Source: Perlabentimonas sp034003245
GTDB taxonomy: Bacteria; Bacteroidota; Bacteroidia; Bacteroidales; Tenuifilaceae
Direction of reading: 5' to 3'
Assembly (NCBI GenBank): GCA_034003245.1
Contig: JAVEYY010000025.1
Span: 9,150 to 73,149, forward strand
DNA length: 64,000 nucleotides
In this document: positions 53,396 to 61,526 of the stretch, piece after piece
Position numbering within the stretch: the first letter of the stretch is position 1
Layout: every line of letters begins with the position of its first letter
Made by a program: the position numbers and the translations under genes
The notes under the pieces: generated by a model
Told to the model about the DNA's origin: nothing
What the model saw: only the letters and a program-made list of their open reading frames with translations
The model's database searches: none

Positions 53396-53859
53396 TACTC
53401 ATTGCTTAAAGGTGATGAACCTAAAATCTTTTCAGCCAATTCGGCAAATGCATCCTCGTTCGTTTGATGGGCATCGTAAATATCCTTTGCCCAAATTTCG
53501 ATACGGCTATCCTGCCCTGTAAGGGCAAGCTCTTTGCTGGCTTCTATGGAGTCGAGCATGCGTTTGGGTATTAGTAGCCGACCGTTTGAGTCGAGCACTA
53601 GTTCAGCCGTTCCGCGGTAGAATTCTCGTAAAAACTTGCTGTGTTCCCGGTTGTATGGGTTGGTGTTCCGCCGTATCAGGTTGTTCTGGCGTTCCCACTC
53701 TTCCATGGTGTAGAGCACAAGACAGTTCTCAAATATGTCCTTCTTGGCCACATAGCGATCTGGAGAGGCAGATTTATTCTGCTTCTTCAGCGCCGATGGG
53801 AAGAGCATTCGCCCCTTCTCATCAACCTTGCATATGTAATCGCCTATAAAAGAAGTCAT
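53395..53859 (-). CDS. mraZ: Transcriptional regulator MraZ
   Basis: DNA-binding AbrB-like ring protein that controls the division cluster, 154 aa from the ATG at 53859 (MTSFIGDYICKVDEKGRMLFP). An upstream in-frame start would add 35 residues that do not resemble the family and would run through the operator, so I reject it. Two copies of the repeat are visible: SALKKQ after KGRMLFP, and DSNGRLLIPKRML in the second half. The promoter region carries four evenly spaced MraZ boxes, so autoregulation is likely. Confidence 0.95.
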   Translation of the reverse strand: MTSFIGDYICKVDEKGRMLFPSALKKQNKSASPDRYVAKKDIFENCLVLYTMEEWERQNNLIRRNTNPYNREHSKFLREFYRGTAELVLDSNGRLLIPKRMLDSIEASKELALTGQDSRIEIWAKDIYDAHQTNEDAFAELAEKILGSSPLSNE

Positions 53860-53901
53860 ACTGATTCCAGTTTTCAAAAAGTAAAAGTAAAACAAAAAGT
53901 T

Positions 53902-53936
53902 CCCACTTACAACCACAAATTCCCATTTTTTACCAC
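53902..53936 (-). promoter_or_regulatory. MraZ operator: four boxes with 10-bp period
   Basis: On the minus strand the order is GTGGT, ATGGG, GTGGT and GTGGG, each separated by 5 nt, at 53936-53932, 53926-53922, 53916-53912 and 53906-53902. This matches the known MraZ box pattern of TGGG-type repeats with 5-nt gaps. The array lies 43-77 nt before mraZ. A possible promoter, TTG at the third box, N20, then TACTTTTA, overlaps it. Confidence 0.75.
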
Positions 53937-54122
53937 ATTGTTGATAACTTTTTGAGTTGACCATCAGCTAAGTTACACGAAATGGGGCTGGAATATAGAT
54001 TTAACAGGCCCTTTAGCCTAATGCATCTGATGATCTTGTGTCCTTATGTTTGTTTTGAAACCTAGGAGTATTCTGAAAAGGGTTGGATTATTTTAAATGA
54101 ATAAGAGGAGAGGGTTTGCATT

Positions 54123-54152
54123 TTGAATCCTAATATATAATCTATATATTTG
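54123..54152 (+). promoter_or_regulatory. Predicted promoter of the FemAB-like gene
   Basis: TTG (54123-54125), a 19-nt spacer and TATATTTG (54145-54152) match the Bacteroidota consensus, giving a leader of about 80 nt. It lies in the 378-nt divergent region shared with mraZ, where no other gene is seen. Confidence 0.65.
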
Positions 54153-54237
54153 TACTTCAAATATTTATTTATTGTTAATCTAATTGTGCTTTGTCTCAAG
54201 ATGGGCAAGGTTGTAAATCTTTTTAGGTAATCAATCC

Positions 54238-55362
54238 ATGATTTTTAACGTGTCACACAAAAGTCCAGAGGAGCTGTTTGCGTCACCAATTGTACAACAA
54301 ACAGCATTTTGGCAACGTGTTAGGCAGCAAATGGGCGAAAGCACACTTGCCCTAAACTATAATGCAACCTCTGATAGCGTTGTCTGTGCAAAAGTACCTC
54401 AAGGAAAGGTGCTTGCTGATATATTAGTTGTAATCAAGAATTTCGATAGTCAAAATAGTATAGCCTATGTTCCCTATGGCCCAGAACTTCAGCCTTTAGA
54501 TGGAATGCAAGGCGTGTATCTTGAGGAGTTGGCGGAGTGTTTGCGATCGTACTTGCCCAAAAGTTGTATTGCCATACGGTTCGATTTGTGCTGGGAGTCG
54601 CTTTGGGCAAAGGATGATGATTTTTACGACAGCAACGGATGGTGGCTTGGCCCTCCCGAAATGGCTATTCAGGAGCTACGGATGAATTTTGGATCCGTAA
54701 AAAGGAACCTACGTAAATCATCGAGTAATATACTGCCTACCAATACACTCTTCATTAATCTTGCCGTAACCGAAGAGCGATTGCTAAGCCAGATGAAGCC
54801 AAAAACTCGCTATAATATTGGGTTATCGCAAAGGAAAGGAGTTGAGGTTAAACAGTTAAAGCTCGATCAGCTGAGCCTTTGGTACCAACTCTACAGCGAA
54901 ACTGCTAAGCGAAATGGTATTTTTCTTCATAGTATCGACTATTTTGCTGCTGTGTTGGCTGCGAAAGCAACTAACACGCTATCGCCTGCTGAGGTGATTC
55001 TTCTGCTTGCCGAAGCCGAAGGGATTCCTCTTGCGGCTATGTTCTTGGTAATTTCGGGTAATAGAGCATCGTATCTTTACGGTGCTTCATCGTCGGATAA
55101 TCGGAATTATATGGCAACATACGCCATCCAGTGGGAGGCAATTAGAATTGCTAAAGGTAGGGGTTGTGTTGATTATGATATGTTTGGCGTGGCTCCTCGG
55201 CCCGATCCATCACACCCTATGTATGGACTGTACCGGTTCAAGTCGGGATTTGGTGGCGAGATGTATCACACGCTAGGTTGTTGGGATTATCCTTTGGATG
55301 ATACAAGGTACAACTACTTGTCAACTGTCGAAATGGTAAGCCAGGGCTATCATTTAACCTAA
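54238..55362 (+). CDS. FemAB-like aminoacyltransferase (GNAT fold)
   Basis: 374 aa without signal peptide or membrane segment. Resembles FemA/FemB/FemX and related GNAT proteins: a paired GNAT fold with SVKRNLRKSSSN and MKPKTRYNIGLSQRKGVEV in the middle, then LYGASSSDNRNYMATY, IQWEAIRIAKGRGC, YDMFGVAP and LYRFKSGFGGEM at the C-terminus. Family members attach amino acids from aminoacyl-tRNA to peptidoglycan precursors. The position next to the division cluster supports a wall role. Substrate unknown. Confidence 0.8.
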   Translation: MIFNVSHKSPEELFASPIVQQTAFWQRVRQQMGESTLALNYNATSDSVVCAKVPQGKVLADILVVIKNFDSQNSIAYVPYGPELQPLDGMQGVYLEELAECLRSYLPKSCIAIRFDLCWESLWAKDDDFYDSNGWWLGPPEMAIQELRMNFGSVKRNLRKSSSNILPTNTLFINLAVTEERLLSQMKPKTRYNIGLSQRKGVEVKQLKLDQLSLWYQLYSETAKRNGIFLHSIDYFAAVLAAKATNTLSPAEVILLLAEAEGIPLAAMFLVISGNRASYLYGASSSDNRNYMATYAIQWEAIRIAKGRGCVDYDMFGVAPRPDPSHPMYGLYRFKSGFGGEMYHTLGCWDYPLDDTRYNYLSTVEMVSQGYHLT

Positions 55363-55380
55363 CTCCGTTGAAGATTAAAA

Positions 55381-55418
55381 AAAACTGCCTCAGAAAGAAA
55401 TCCTGAGGCAGTTTTTAT
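55381..55418. terminator. Bidirectional terminator between FemAB-like gene and small outer-membrane gene
   Basis: Perfect 13-bp stem AAAACTGCCTCAG (55381-55393) with CTGAGGCAGTTTT (55403-55415) around a 9-nt loop. A-run before and T-run after the stem let it work on both strands for the convergent genes. Confidence 0.9.
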
Positions 55419-55432
55419 ATTGTTCGTTTTAA

Positions 55433-55912
55433 TTACCAAGTGTATCTTAATCCAAGTGAGGCTCCCCAGCCTAATCCTGCGTTGCTGCCCAGAAAATCCC
55501 ACATTGGTCGAGCATCAATACTTAGGAGAAGGGGTAGATCGTGCTTGTTGAAATTGTATTCAAGTCCTATTTGTCCTCCAAGGCCGATGTTAAAATAACC
55601 ATCACTACCCTCGTACTTAAACAATCCTGCGCTTGCGCCTGGGCCAATATACCAGTTTAGCGCCTCCTTTATATTCCAATGCCAATGGTAGATTCCAACT
55701 GCATATAGTCGGCTGTGTGCATTGCTGAAAGCGTAGCCAAAGTCGAGTTCAAGCCTATTGGTTTTTCCCATTTTTTGCTGATAAGAAATTTCAGCCCCAT
55801 TTATTGAGCCGTCGCCACCAAAACGTAGGCCTATTGCGCGTGGACTAATTTGTGCGCTAGCAATTAGGCTTATGCCAATCATCAATAGAAATAATACAAC
55901 TCCTTTTTTCAT
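55433..55912 (-). CDS. Small outer-membrane beta-barrel-like protein
   Basis: 159 aa with signal peptide KKGVVLFLLMIGISLIASAQ. The mature part alternates hydrophobic and polar residues and is rich in Gly and aromatics (LRFGGDGSINGAEISYQQ, NIGLGGQIGLEYNF), ending in a strand LGLRYTW with a C-terminal aromatic, the pattern of a small eight-stranded barrel. No specific family recognised. It faces the FemAB-like gene and shares its terminator. About 300 nt upstream, up to the sigma factor gene set, contain only a terminator. Confidence 0.75.
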   Translation of the reverse strand: MKKGVVLFLLMIGISLIASAQISPRAIGLRFGGDGSINGAEISYQQKMGKTNRLELDFGYAFSNAHSRLYAVGIYHWHWNIKEALNWYIGPGASAGLFKYEGSDGYFNIGLGGQIGLEYNFNKHDLPLLLSIDARPMWDFLGSNAGLGWGASLGLRYTW

Positions 55913-56148
55913 GTGGTTTGAATTTTTAAGATTTCCTACTCGTAAGGCTTTTCGGAATTCGCCCCGCTTATTTAATGTAGTGCGGTCTCCACAATGTACT
56001 TTGATTAAAGAATGAATTTGCTTGGTATCAAATCACAACACTAAAGTAGTAATAATTGTTTTATTTGAAACCTCATTGTAGTGTGAAGGGATAGCTGTTT
56101 GTCACCCGGTTTGATGATATGGGCTTATTGAACAGATAATTGGGATGG

Positions 56149-56186
56149 AAAATTAAAAACCCCAAAATTCGTTTAGAATACTGGGG
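56149..56186 (-). terminator. Terminator after the sigma factor operon
   Basis: On the minus strand CCCCA and ATTC pair with GAAT and TGGGG (56160-56186) with a 2x2 internal mismatch and a 5-nt loop, followed by TTTTTAATT. It lies about 30 nt after the stop of the one-TM protein. The rest of 55913-56215 holds nothing else I can name. Confidence 0.7.
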
Positions 56187-56215
56187 CATTACATGGCTAT
56201 TCGAAGAGTCTCCGG

Positions 56216-56659
56216 CTAGTACTTTTCCATAAGGGTTACATAGTCGATGTTCTCCTCGTGCAAGTATTTGAACATCTCGTCTCTTACGTTGCTTTTCAGC
56301 GAGTCGTTATCCATTTGGATTTTTGACTGCTTTGCTTTTCCCATGTCATACTCGTAGATGTTTTTTTGAACTATCTCGATGTAGTCATCGTGGGCTGTGT
56401 CCATTGGGTCTGCTGGCCTAAGGTAGTAGTATCCAGCAAATGCAAGCATAGCCATAAGGGCAAAGCCAGCAGCCAGCGAAAGTTGTGACTTTAAAACCCT
56501 AAAAAGGGGCACATCTTTACTTTGTTGCGACGAACTTGCCTGGGTGCATTGCTGTTGTATTCGCATGGGAAGGTTTTCAAAATACCCATCGGGTACCTTG
56601 AAAGGTAACTCTCTTCCTATGGAAGCTAACGGATCGTTATTGTTGTCAATCTCCTTCAT
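56216..56659 (-). CDS. One-TM protein encoded after an ECF sigma factor (possible regulator)
   Basis: 147 aa. A cytosolic N-terminal part contains PFKVPDGYFENLPMRI, a motif found in proteins encoded with sigma factors in this phylum. One membrane segment follows (LAAGFALMAMLAFAGYYYL), then an acidic periplasmic part of about 60 residues. No classical zinc anti-sigma motif (HxxxCxxC) is present. It is 50 nt after the sigma factor gene and could act as its membrane-bound antagonist, but this is inference from position and topology. Confidence 0.65.
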   Translation of the reverse strand: MKEIDNNNDPLASIGRELPFKVPDGYFENLPMRIQQQCTQASSSQQSKDVPLFRVLKSQLSLAAGFALMAMLAFAGYYYLRPADPMDTAHDDYIEIVQKNIYEYDMGKAKQSKIQMDNDSLKSNVRDEMFKYLHEENIDYVTLMEKY

Positions 56660-56709
56660 GTCTTTCTGTCAATCATTCAATCTTTTGGATTGAGAATATT
56701 TGGGATGGT

Positions 56710-57258
56710 TTAATCCTCCTCAATGAATTTTTCAATTTTCTTTACCGCGTGATGATACGATGCCTTAAGTGCTCCTACTGAGGTTCCCAGAACGCTCGAT
56801 ATCTCCTCGTACTTCATTTCGTCAAAATACTTCATGTTGAAAACCAGCCGTTGCTTTTCGGGTAATGTCAGAACTGCCTTTTGCAGCTTAATCTGAATCT
56901 CGTTTCCGTTGAGGTGTGGGCTGCTTTCGAGCGTGGTGGCCAGCTGTTGTTCAACATCAACCAGAGGCAGCAAAAACTTGTTTTTCTTCTTTTTCAGAAA
57001 AGTTAGGGCTTCGTTAGTGGCAATACGGTATAGCCAGGTGAAAAGTTGCGAATCCTCACGGAAGCCATCCAGCCCACTCCAAACCTTAAGGAAGGTGTTT
57101 TGGATTACGTCGTCGGAATCGTCGTGATGGATTACCAGCTTACGGATATGCCAATAGATGCGCTCCTGATACTTGCGAACGATAAGATTAAAAGCGTAGC
57201 TGCGCGTTTCGTCGTTGCGAAACATTTCGAGTAGCTCCTTATCGCTCAAGTGACTCAT
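56710..57258 (-). CDS. ECF-type RNA polymerase sigma factor
   Basis: 182 aa with the two conserved regions. Region 2 has the motif DDSDDVIQNTFLKVWSGLDGF and then FTWLYRIATNEALTFLKKKK; region 4 has LPEKQRLVFNMKYFDEM and YEEISSVLGTSVGALKASYHHAVKKI. It directs RNA polymerase to a specific promoter set in response to an envelope signal. It lies 20 nt after the transketolase subunit gene and may be read through from it. The next gene encodes a one-TM protein. Confidence 0.92.
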   Translation of the reverse strand: MSHLSDKELLEMFRNDETRSYAFNLIVRKYQERIYWHIRKLVIHHDDSDDVIQNTFLKVWSGLDGFREDSQLFTWLYRIATNEALTFLKKKKNKFLLPLVDVEQQLATTLESSPHLNGNEIQIKLQKAVLTLPEKQRLVFNMKYFDEMKYEEISSVLGTSVGALKASYHHAVKKIEKFIEED

Positions 57259-57278
57259 TCTGTGCTTGTCCCGTGTTT

Positions 57279-58235
57279 TTACTTTTTTCTTGAGATAACC
57301 TTTTCGGCTGCTGCTACGATATTTGGAGCATGAAGCCCATACTTTATAAGTAGTTCCTCTGGCTTTCCACTTTCGCCAAAGGTGTCGTTTACGGCAACGA
57401 ATTCCATTGGTGTTGGGTTATTCTTCGCGAGAACCTGTGCAATGCTCTCGCCCAATCCGCCATTCATCATATGCTCCTCAGCGGTAACCACGGCACCAGT
57501 TTTTGTTGCCGATTTTATTACGGCTTCAATGTCCAATGGCTTGATAGTATGAATGTTGATTACTTCGGCGCTTATCCCCTTTGCCTCTAACATTTCTGCT
57601 GCTTCAAGCGATTTCCAAACCAAATGACCGGTTGCAAATATGGTTACATCGCTTCCCTCAACAAGTATATCAGCCTTGCCAATTACAAATTCCTGATCGA
57701 CAGGGGTAAAGTTGGGTACTGCAGGACGACCAAAGCGAAGATATACAGGGCCAATTATATTCGCGGCGGCTAGGGTTGCGGCTTTTGTTTGGTTAAAGTC
57801 GCATGGACTTAATACGGTCATATTGGGCAACATTTTCATCATCCCAATATCCTCAAGCATTTGGTGTGTAGCACCATCTTCGCCAAGAGTGAGGCCAGCA
57901 TGTGATGAGGCAATTTTTACGTTCTTGTTCGAGTAGGCGATGCTTTGGCGAATCTGATCGTAAACCCGGCCAGTGGCAAAGGCGGCAAAAGTGCCAGCAA
58001 AAGGAATAAAACCTCCAGTTGCTAACCCTGCTGAAACGCCCATCATGTTTGCTTCGGCGATACCTGTTTGGAAAAATCGTTCGGGATTTTCGGCGATAAA
58101 TTTCTCCATCTTAAGGGATCCAATAAGATCGGCACAAAGCGCTACAACTTTGGGGTTTGTTTTGCCTAGCTCGTGGAGGCCTTCGCCAAAGCCTGAGCGG
58201 GTATCCTTACTACCAGTGTTTTCGAATTTTTTCAT
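57279..58235 (-). CDS. Transketolase, C-terminal subunit
   Basis: About 318 aa from the ATG at 58235 (MKKFENTGSKDTRSGFGE); a start 30 nt upstream is less likely. It carries the pyrimidine-binding domain with GIAEANMMGVSAGLATGG and HAGLTLGEDGATHQMLED, then the C-terminal domain (FATGHLVWKSLEAAEMLEAK, TAEEHMMNGGLGESIA). With the separate N-terminal subunit it forms a split transketolase of the pentose phosphate pathway. The two halves are separated by the methylglyoxal-synthase-like gene. Confidence 0.92.
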   Translation of the reverse strand: MKKFENTGSKDTRSGFGEGLHELGKTNPKVVALCADLIGSLKMEKFIAENPERFFQTGIAEANMMGVSAGLATGGFIPFAGTFAAFATGRVYDQIRQSIAYSNKNVKIASSHAGLTLGEDGATHQMLEDIGMMKMLPNMTVLSPCDFNQTKAATLAAANIIGPVYLRFGRPAVPNFTPVDQEFVIGKADILVEGSDVTIFATGHLVWKSLEAAEMLEAKGISAEVINIHTIKPLDIEAVIKSATKTGAVVTAEEHMMNGGLGESIAQVLAKNNPTPMEFVAVNDTFGESGKPEELLIKYGLHAPNIVAAAEKVISRKK

Positions 58236-58303
58236 AAAACAAGTGTTAATGCCCTGTGGGGGCATTTGAGTTATTATGTATGCGTTTCGTTATCTCATTT
58301 AGT

Positions 58304-58699
58304 CTACTTGCGCTGCATCCGCTCAGTAGCCTCTTTTTTTATGAGTCCTAAAATGATTAATTCGGCCGAAGCGTAATTGGTTGCCAAGGGAATATTATAC
58401 ATATTACAGGTCTCAAGGAGTTTGCGGATATCCTCGTGATGTTGCTGCACCACTTTATGGTCGCGGAGGAAGATAACAATATCAACCTCGCCCTTTTTAA
58501 TTATATCGGTAATTTGGATGTATCCGCCATACTCGCCGGGGCTCATATGCTTACAGGCAATTCCCTGCGACTCGATAAACTCGGCTGTCCGTCCAGTTGC
58601 AATAAGGTTAACGCCTCTTAGCCAATCTAGTCTTTCCATTAGGAATTTTGCCAGTTCAGGTTTCTTGGCGTCGTGAGCAACTACTACAATATTTGTCAT
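58304..58699 (-). CDS. Methylglyoxal-synthase-like protein with altered catalytic residues
   Basis: 131 aa from the ATG at 58699 (MTNIVVVAHDAKKPELAKF); an upstream start would add 11 residues. Resembles MgsA, which turns dihydroxyacetone phosphate into methylglyoxal. Conserved are HD-x2-K (9-13), ATG (35-37 region), D80, H87 and D90, which match E. coli D91, H98 and D101. The catalytic Asp71 of E. coli (GGDQQ) is Tyr60 here (GGYIQ), and the phosphate-binding T47 is Arg. Activity is therefore doubtful. It lies between the two halves of a split transketolase. A ligand-sensing MGS-like role is conceivable. Confidence 0.78.
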   Translation of the reverse strand: MTNIVVVAHDAKKPELAKFLMERLDWLRGVNLIATGRTAEFIESQGIACKHMSPGEYGGYIQITDIIKKGEVDIVIFLRDHKVVQQHHEDIRKLLETCNMYNIPLATNYASAELIILGLIKKEATERMQRK

Positions 58700-58721
58700 C
58701 GTTATTCTGTTTTTTAGTTTT

Positions 58722-59567
58722 TTAGTAATCACCTAGTGTTACGGGTAGTTGAGCCATGGCCTTTTCAAACTCTTCCTTGTTAGGGGTTTTTCCATGCCAT
58801 TTGTGAGTTCCCATCATGTAATCAACACCCATTCCCATTTCTGTTCTCATCAGGATAACAATAGGTTTACCCTTGCCGGTCTGTTTTTTTGCTTCGGCCA
58901 TTACGCTAAGCACATCGTCTATGTTGTTGCCATCCATCTCCATAACATGCCATCCAAAGGCAAACCATTTGGCGTACAAATCGCCCAGGGAGTTAATTTT
59001 GTCAACTGGGCCATCAATTTGCTGGCCGTTGTAGTCGATTGTGGCAATAAGATTGTCGATATTTCGTGCTGCTGCAAACATAGCCGATTCCCATATTTGT
59101 CCTTCCTGCAATTCACCATCGCCATGTAGAGTGAAAACAAGATTTTTATCGCCCTTGATTTTTTTTGCTAGCGCAGCTCCACAGGCAACCGAAAGCCCTT
59201 GTCCTAGAGAGCCTGATGCAACCCTTACTCCAGGGAGATTTTTTTCCGTGGCGGGATGCCCCTGAAGGCGCGAACTAATCATGCGAAATGTGGCCAGCTC
59301 GCTAACCGGGAAAAAGCCCCTTCGTGCTAAAACGCTATACCACACAGCCGACAAGTGCCCGTTGGAAAGGAAGAACATGTCTTCGTTATCACCTTCCATG
59401 GTGAAGTTTTCGGGTTTAACGTTAAGAATATCGAAGTAAAGGGCGGTGATAAAATCAGCACATCCCAAGGCGCCGCCTGGGTGTCCGCTTGCTGGAGCAT
59501 ATACCATTCGAATAATATCGCGGCGAACCTGTGCTGCGATATCCATTAATTTCTTTTTGTCGGCCAT
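58722..59567 (-). CDS. Transketolase, N-terminal subunit
   Basis: 281 aa with the thiamine diphosphate domain. TLHGDGELQEGQIWESAMFA followed by DYNGQQIDGPVD is the GDG-x(25-30)-N cofactor motif; SGHPGGALGCADF and VASGSLGQGLSVACG match the family. Together with the downstream C-terminal subunit it would catalyse C2 transfer between sugar phosphates. It is 22 nt before the methylglyoxal-synthase-like gene and follows a predicted -7 element upstream. Confidence 0.94.
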   Translation of the reverse strand: MADKKKLMDIAAQVRRDIIRMVYAPASGHPGGALGCADFITALYFDILNVKPENFTMEGDNEDMFFLSNGHLSAVWYSVLARRGFFPVSELATFRMISSRLQGHPATEKNLPGVRVASGSLGQGLSVACGAALAKKIKGDKNLVFTLHGDGELQEGQIWESAMFAAARNIDNLIATIDYNGQQIDGPVDKINSLGDLYAKWFAFGWHVMEMDGNNIDDVLSVMAEAKKQTGKGKPIVILMRTEMGMGVDYMMGTHKWHGKTPNKEEFEKAMAQLPVTLGDY

Positions 59568-59640
59568 AACATTAAAGTTTCAGGAAAAATACTTAAGTAA
59601 TTGTTGGAAATAAAGCGATTGTCCCTTTAATTCCAACTCA

Positions 59641-59648
59641 CAAAGGTA
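59641..59648 (-). promoter_or_regulatory. Predicted -7 element of the transketolase operon
   Basis: On the minus strand this is TACCTTTG, the same -7 octamer as both rpsL promoters, about 75 nt before the start codon. Upstream CTG at 21 nt is one base off TTG. The 204-nt gap holds no other feature. Confidence 0.45.
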
Positions 59649-59771
59649 ACCAAATTTGTGAATTTTTTGCAGAGTATTCCACAACTTTTGGCAGAATGGG
59701 CTTGTTGCTGGTTATTTGGGGAAATGAAGTGGGCGACTCAATTGTTTTCTGATCTTTTACAATACAGATCA

Positions 59772-60701
59772 TCAAAGAAGATCAGCAAGAGATTTTTCAA
59801 TTGTTGGAAAGGTATAGCTAAACCCTGTTCCGATTAATCTTTTAGGCTCAACCTTATTTCCAGAGAGCAGAAGTTCCTCTGCCATCTTCCCAAGTAATAA
59901 TTTCACCAAGATTGAAGGAATTGATACCCACGCTAATCGGTTGGTTTTTTGTGCAATTATCTTGACCAATTGTTTTTGTGATAGGGGATTGGGTGCAACA
60001 AGGTTAAATGCACCGCTGGCGTTTTGGGTGGCTAAAAGGTGTGCAATAGCATCAACCTCATCCTTGATGTGAATCCACGAAACGGGTTGGCTTCCTGAAC
60101 CAAACCAACCTCCGACAAAGAGTTTCATGGGCTTGAGCAGTTGAGGCAACATACCTCCATTTACCGATAGCACTACTCCTGTACGAATAAGAACTAACCG
60201 AATTTCCTTGGGAATCTCATGTTTTGCAATCGATTCCCAGTCGGAAGTTAAACGGGAGAGAAAACCAGTGCCGGGATCCGAATTCTCATCAAATACCTCA
60301 TTGTCCGATAAAGGGTAATATCCAATTGCAGAGGCTTGAACAAAAACCTCGGGTTTGGTGATGGCGTATTGGCATGCCTTTGCAAGCGCTCGTGTTGTCC
60401 CTAGGCGACTCCGAATGAGCTGCATCCTTCTTCGCTGCGTCCAGGGTTTGGTTGCCAGATTTTCGCCTGCCAAATTTATTACAGCAAAGCTTTTTTCCAC
60501 TTCTCGAGCTAGCCAAGTTGTGAATTCACCTGACCACAATATGCTTCTAACCGATTTTGATTGTGACCACTCCTCGGACCGTGTTGATGATCGCGATAAT
60601 ATAACTATCCTATAGCCAGAATTTAGGAGAGAATTAACCAATTCTCTCCCAATTAGGCCCGTAGCACCAGCAATAATTATCTGTTTTCGATCTTCATCCA
60701 T
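59772..60701 (-). CDS. TIGR01777 family NAD-dependent epimerase/oxidoreductase
   Basis: 309 aa, extended SDR. The Rossmann motif is IIAGATGLIGRELVNSLL; the middle has INLAGENLATKPWTQRRR and VQASAIGYYPLS with the Tyr of the family; the C-terminal DUF1731 domain shows IPSILVKLLLGKMAEELLLS and EPKRLIGTGFSYTFP. The physiological substrate is unknown. It lies between the lipoprotein gene and the transketolase set on the same strand. Confidence 0.9.
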   Translation of the reverse strand: MDEDRKQIIIAGATGLIGRELVNSLLNSGYRIVILSRSSTRSEEWSQSKSVRSILWSGEFTTWLAREVEKSFAVINLAGENLATKPWTQRRRMQLIRSRLGTTRALAKACQYAITKPEVFVQASAIGYYPLSDNEVFDENSDPGTGFLSRLTSDWESIAKHEIPKEIRLVLIRTGVVLSVNGGMLPQLLKPMKLFVGGWFGSGSQPVSWIHIKDEVDAIAHLLATQNASGAFNLVAPNPLSQKQLVKIIAQKTNRLAWVSIPSILVKLLLGKMAEELLLSGNKVEPKRLIGTGFSYTFPTIEKSLADLL

Positions 60702-60728
60702 GGGTGCAATTTACTACAAAGTAATGCT

Positions 60729-61472
60729 TTAGTCAATACCTGATGTAGTAACAGTTACCCTCTGTGCTATGTTCAATGCAGTTGTAAATGTGCTTATATC
60801 GGGGAACAACTCACCGGTTTTACCCGAGGGATGACTATGGCCAATAGGTTTTAAAACAAAACTTGAATTAGGTTTTGTAATATCTATTTCGGCCATGTAA
60901 ATCAAAGCTGGCTGGCAGCTGGTTTTGTACTCTTCGTCGTCAGGAAAACGATTGTTGTGCCAATACTGATTCCAATCCCAGGTTTGATTTATTTCCATGT
61001 AAACTCGAACCTTATCAGATCCCTGTTTTACTGTTGTTTGAAGTTCAAAGTTATTTTTAGGCGTTGCACCGGTTATGGCATCCGGAAGAGGCTCCTGTGG
61101 GGTTGGCAGGTAAAGCCCATCGGGGGCTTGAATTCCACGCCGATACCCCCAGTAGGGCAAGGCGGCTTGCCTACGGCGCTCACCCGGTTTCCAATTCTTC
61201 CCTTCCGATTGGCCAAAACGAAATGTACCAGTGGCAATGGATTGCGAAGCGTAGATTGTTTCAATAAAATTTCCTTCAGTATCCTCGAGCCAGAATACGA
61301 TGAGTGGGTGGTAAAAGTCTTTGCCCTTTTCGAACTTTATTGTTATTGGTTTGCCCTCGGTAAAGGGAGAGGTTTGTAGTATGGTTGTAGGCTCATCTAA
61401 CTTTGGCTTAGTGGTTCCTGAACACGACGCCAGAATTGCAGCGCTGATTGCTATTAATACTATTCTTTTCAT
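60729..61472 (-). CDS. Predicted lipoprotein, possibly DUF2271-like
   Basis: 247 aa. Signal peptide with lipobox ILASC, so acylated at Cys16 or nearby. The body has DFYHPLIVFWLEDTEGNFIE, GIQAPDGLYLPTPQEPLPDA and YMAEIDITKPNSSF, a pattern that recalls DUF2271-type periplasmic proteins. I am not certain of this family. It follows the TonB-dependent receptor gene by 54 nt on the same strand, so a role in the same uptake process is plausible. Confidence 0.6.
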   Translation of the reverse strand: MKRIVLIAISAAILASCSGTTKPKLDEPTTILQTSPFTEGKPITIKFEKGKDFYHPLIVFWLEDTEGNFIETIYASQSIATGTFRFGQSEGKNWKPGERRRQAALPYWGYRRGIQAPDGLYLPTPQEPLPDAITGATPKNNFELQTTVKQGSDKVRVYMEINQTWDWNQYWHNNRFPDDEEYKTSCQPALIYMAEIDITKPNSSFVLKPIGHSHPSGKTGELFPDISTFTTALNIAQRVTVTTSGID

Positions 61473-61526
61473 CGAAATGGAATTTATATCGTTATTGTGA
61501 TTTAGTCAAAAGAAACAAATCTTATT

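Noticed and set aside
53860..53964. Upstream in-frame start for mraZ adding 35 residues
   Set aside because: The added residues do not resemble MraZ and would lie across the MraZ box array and the promoter; MTSFIGDY is the family start.
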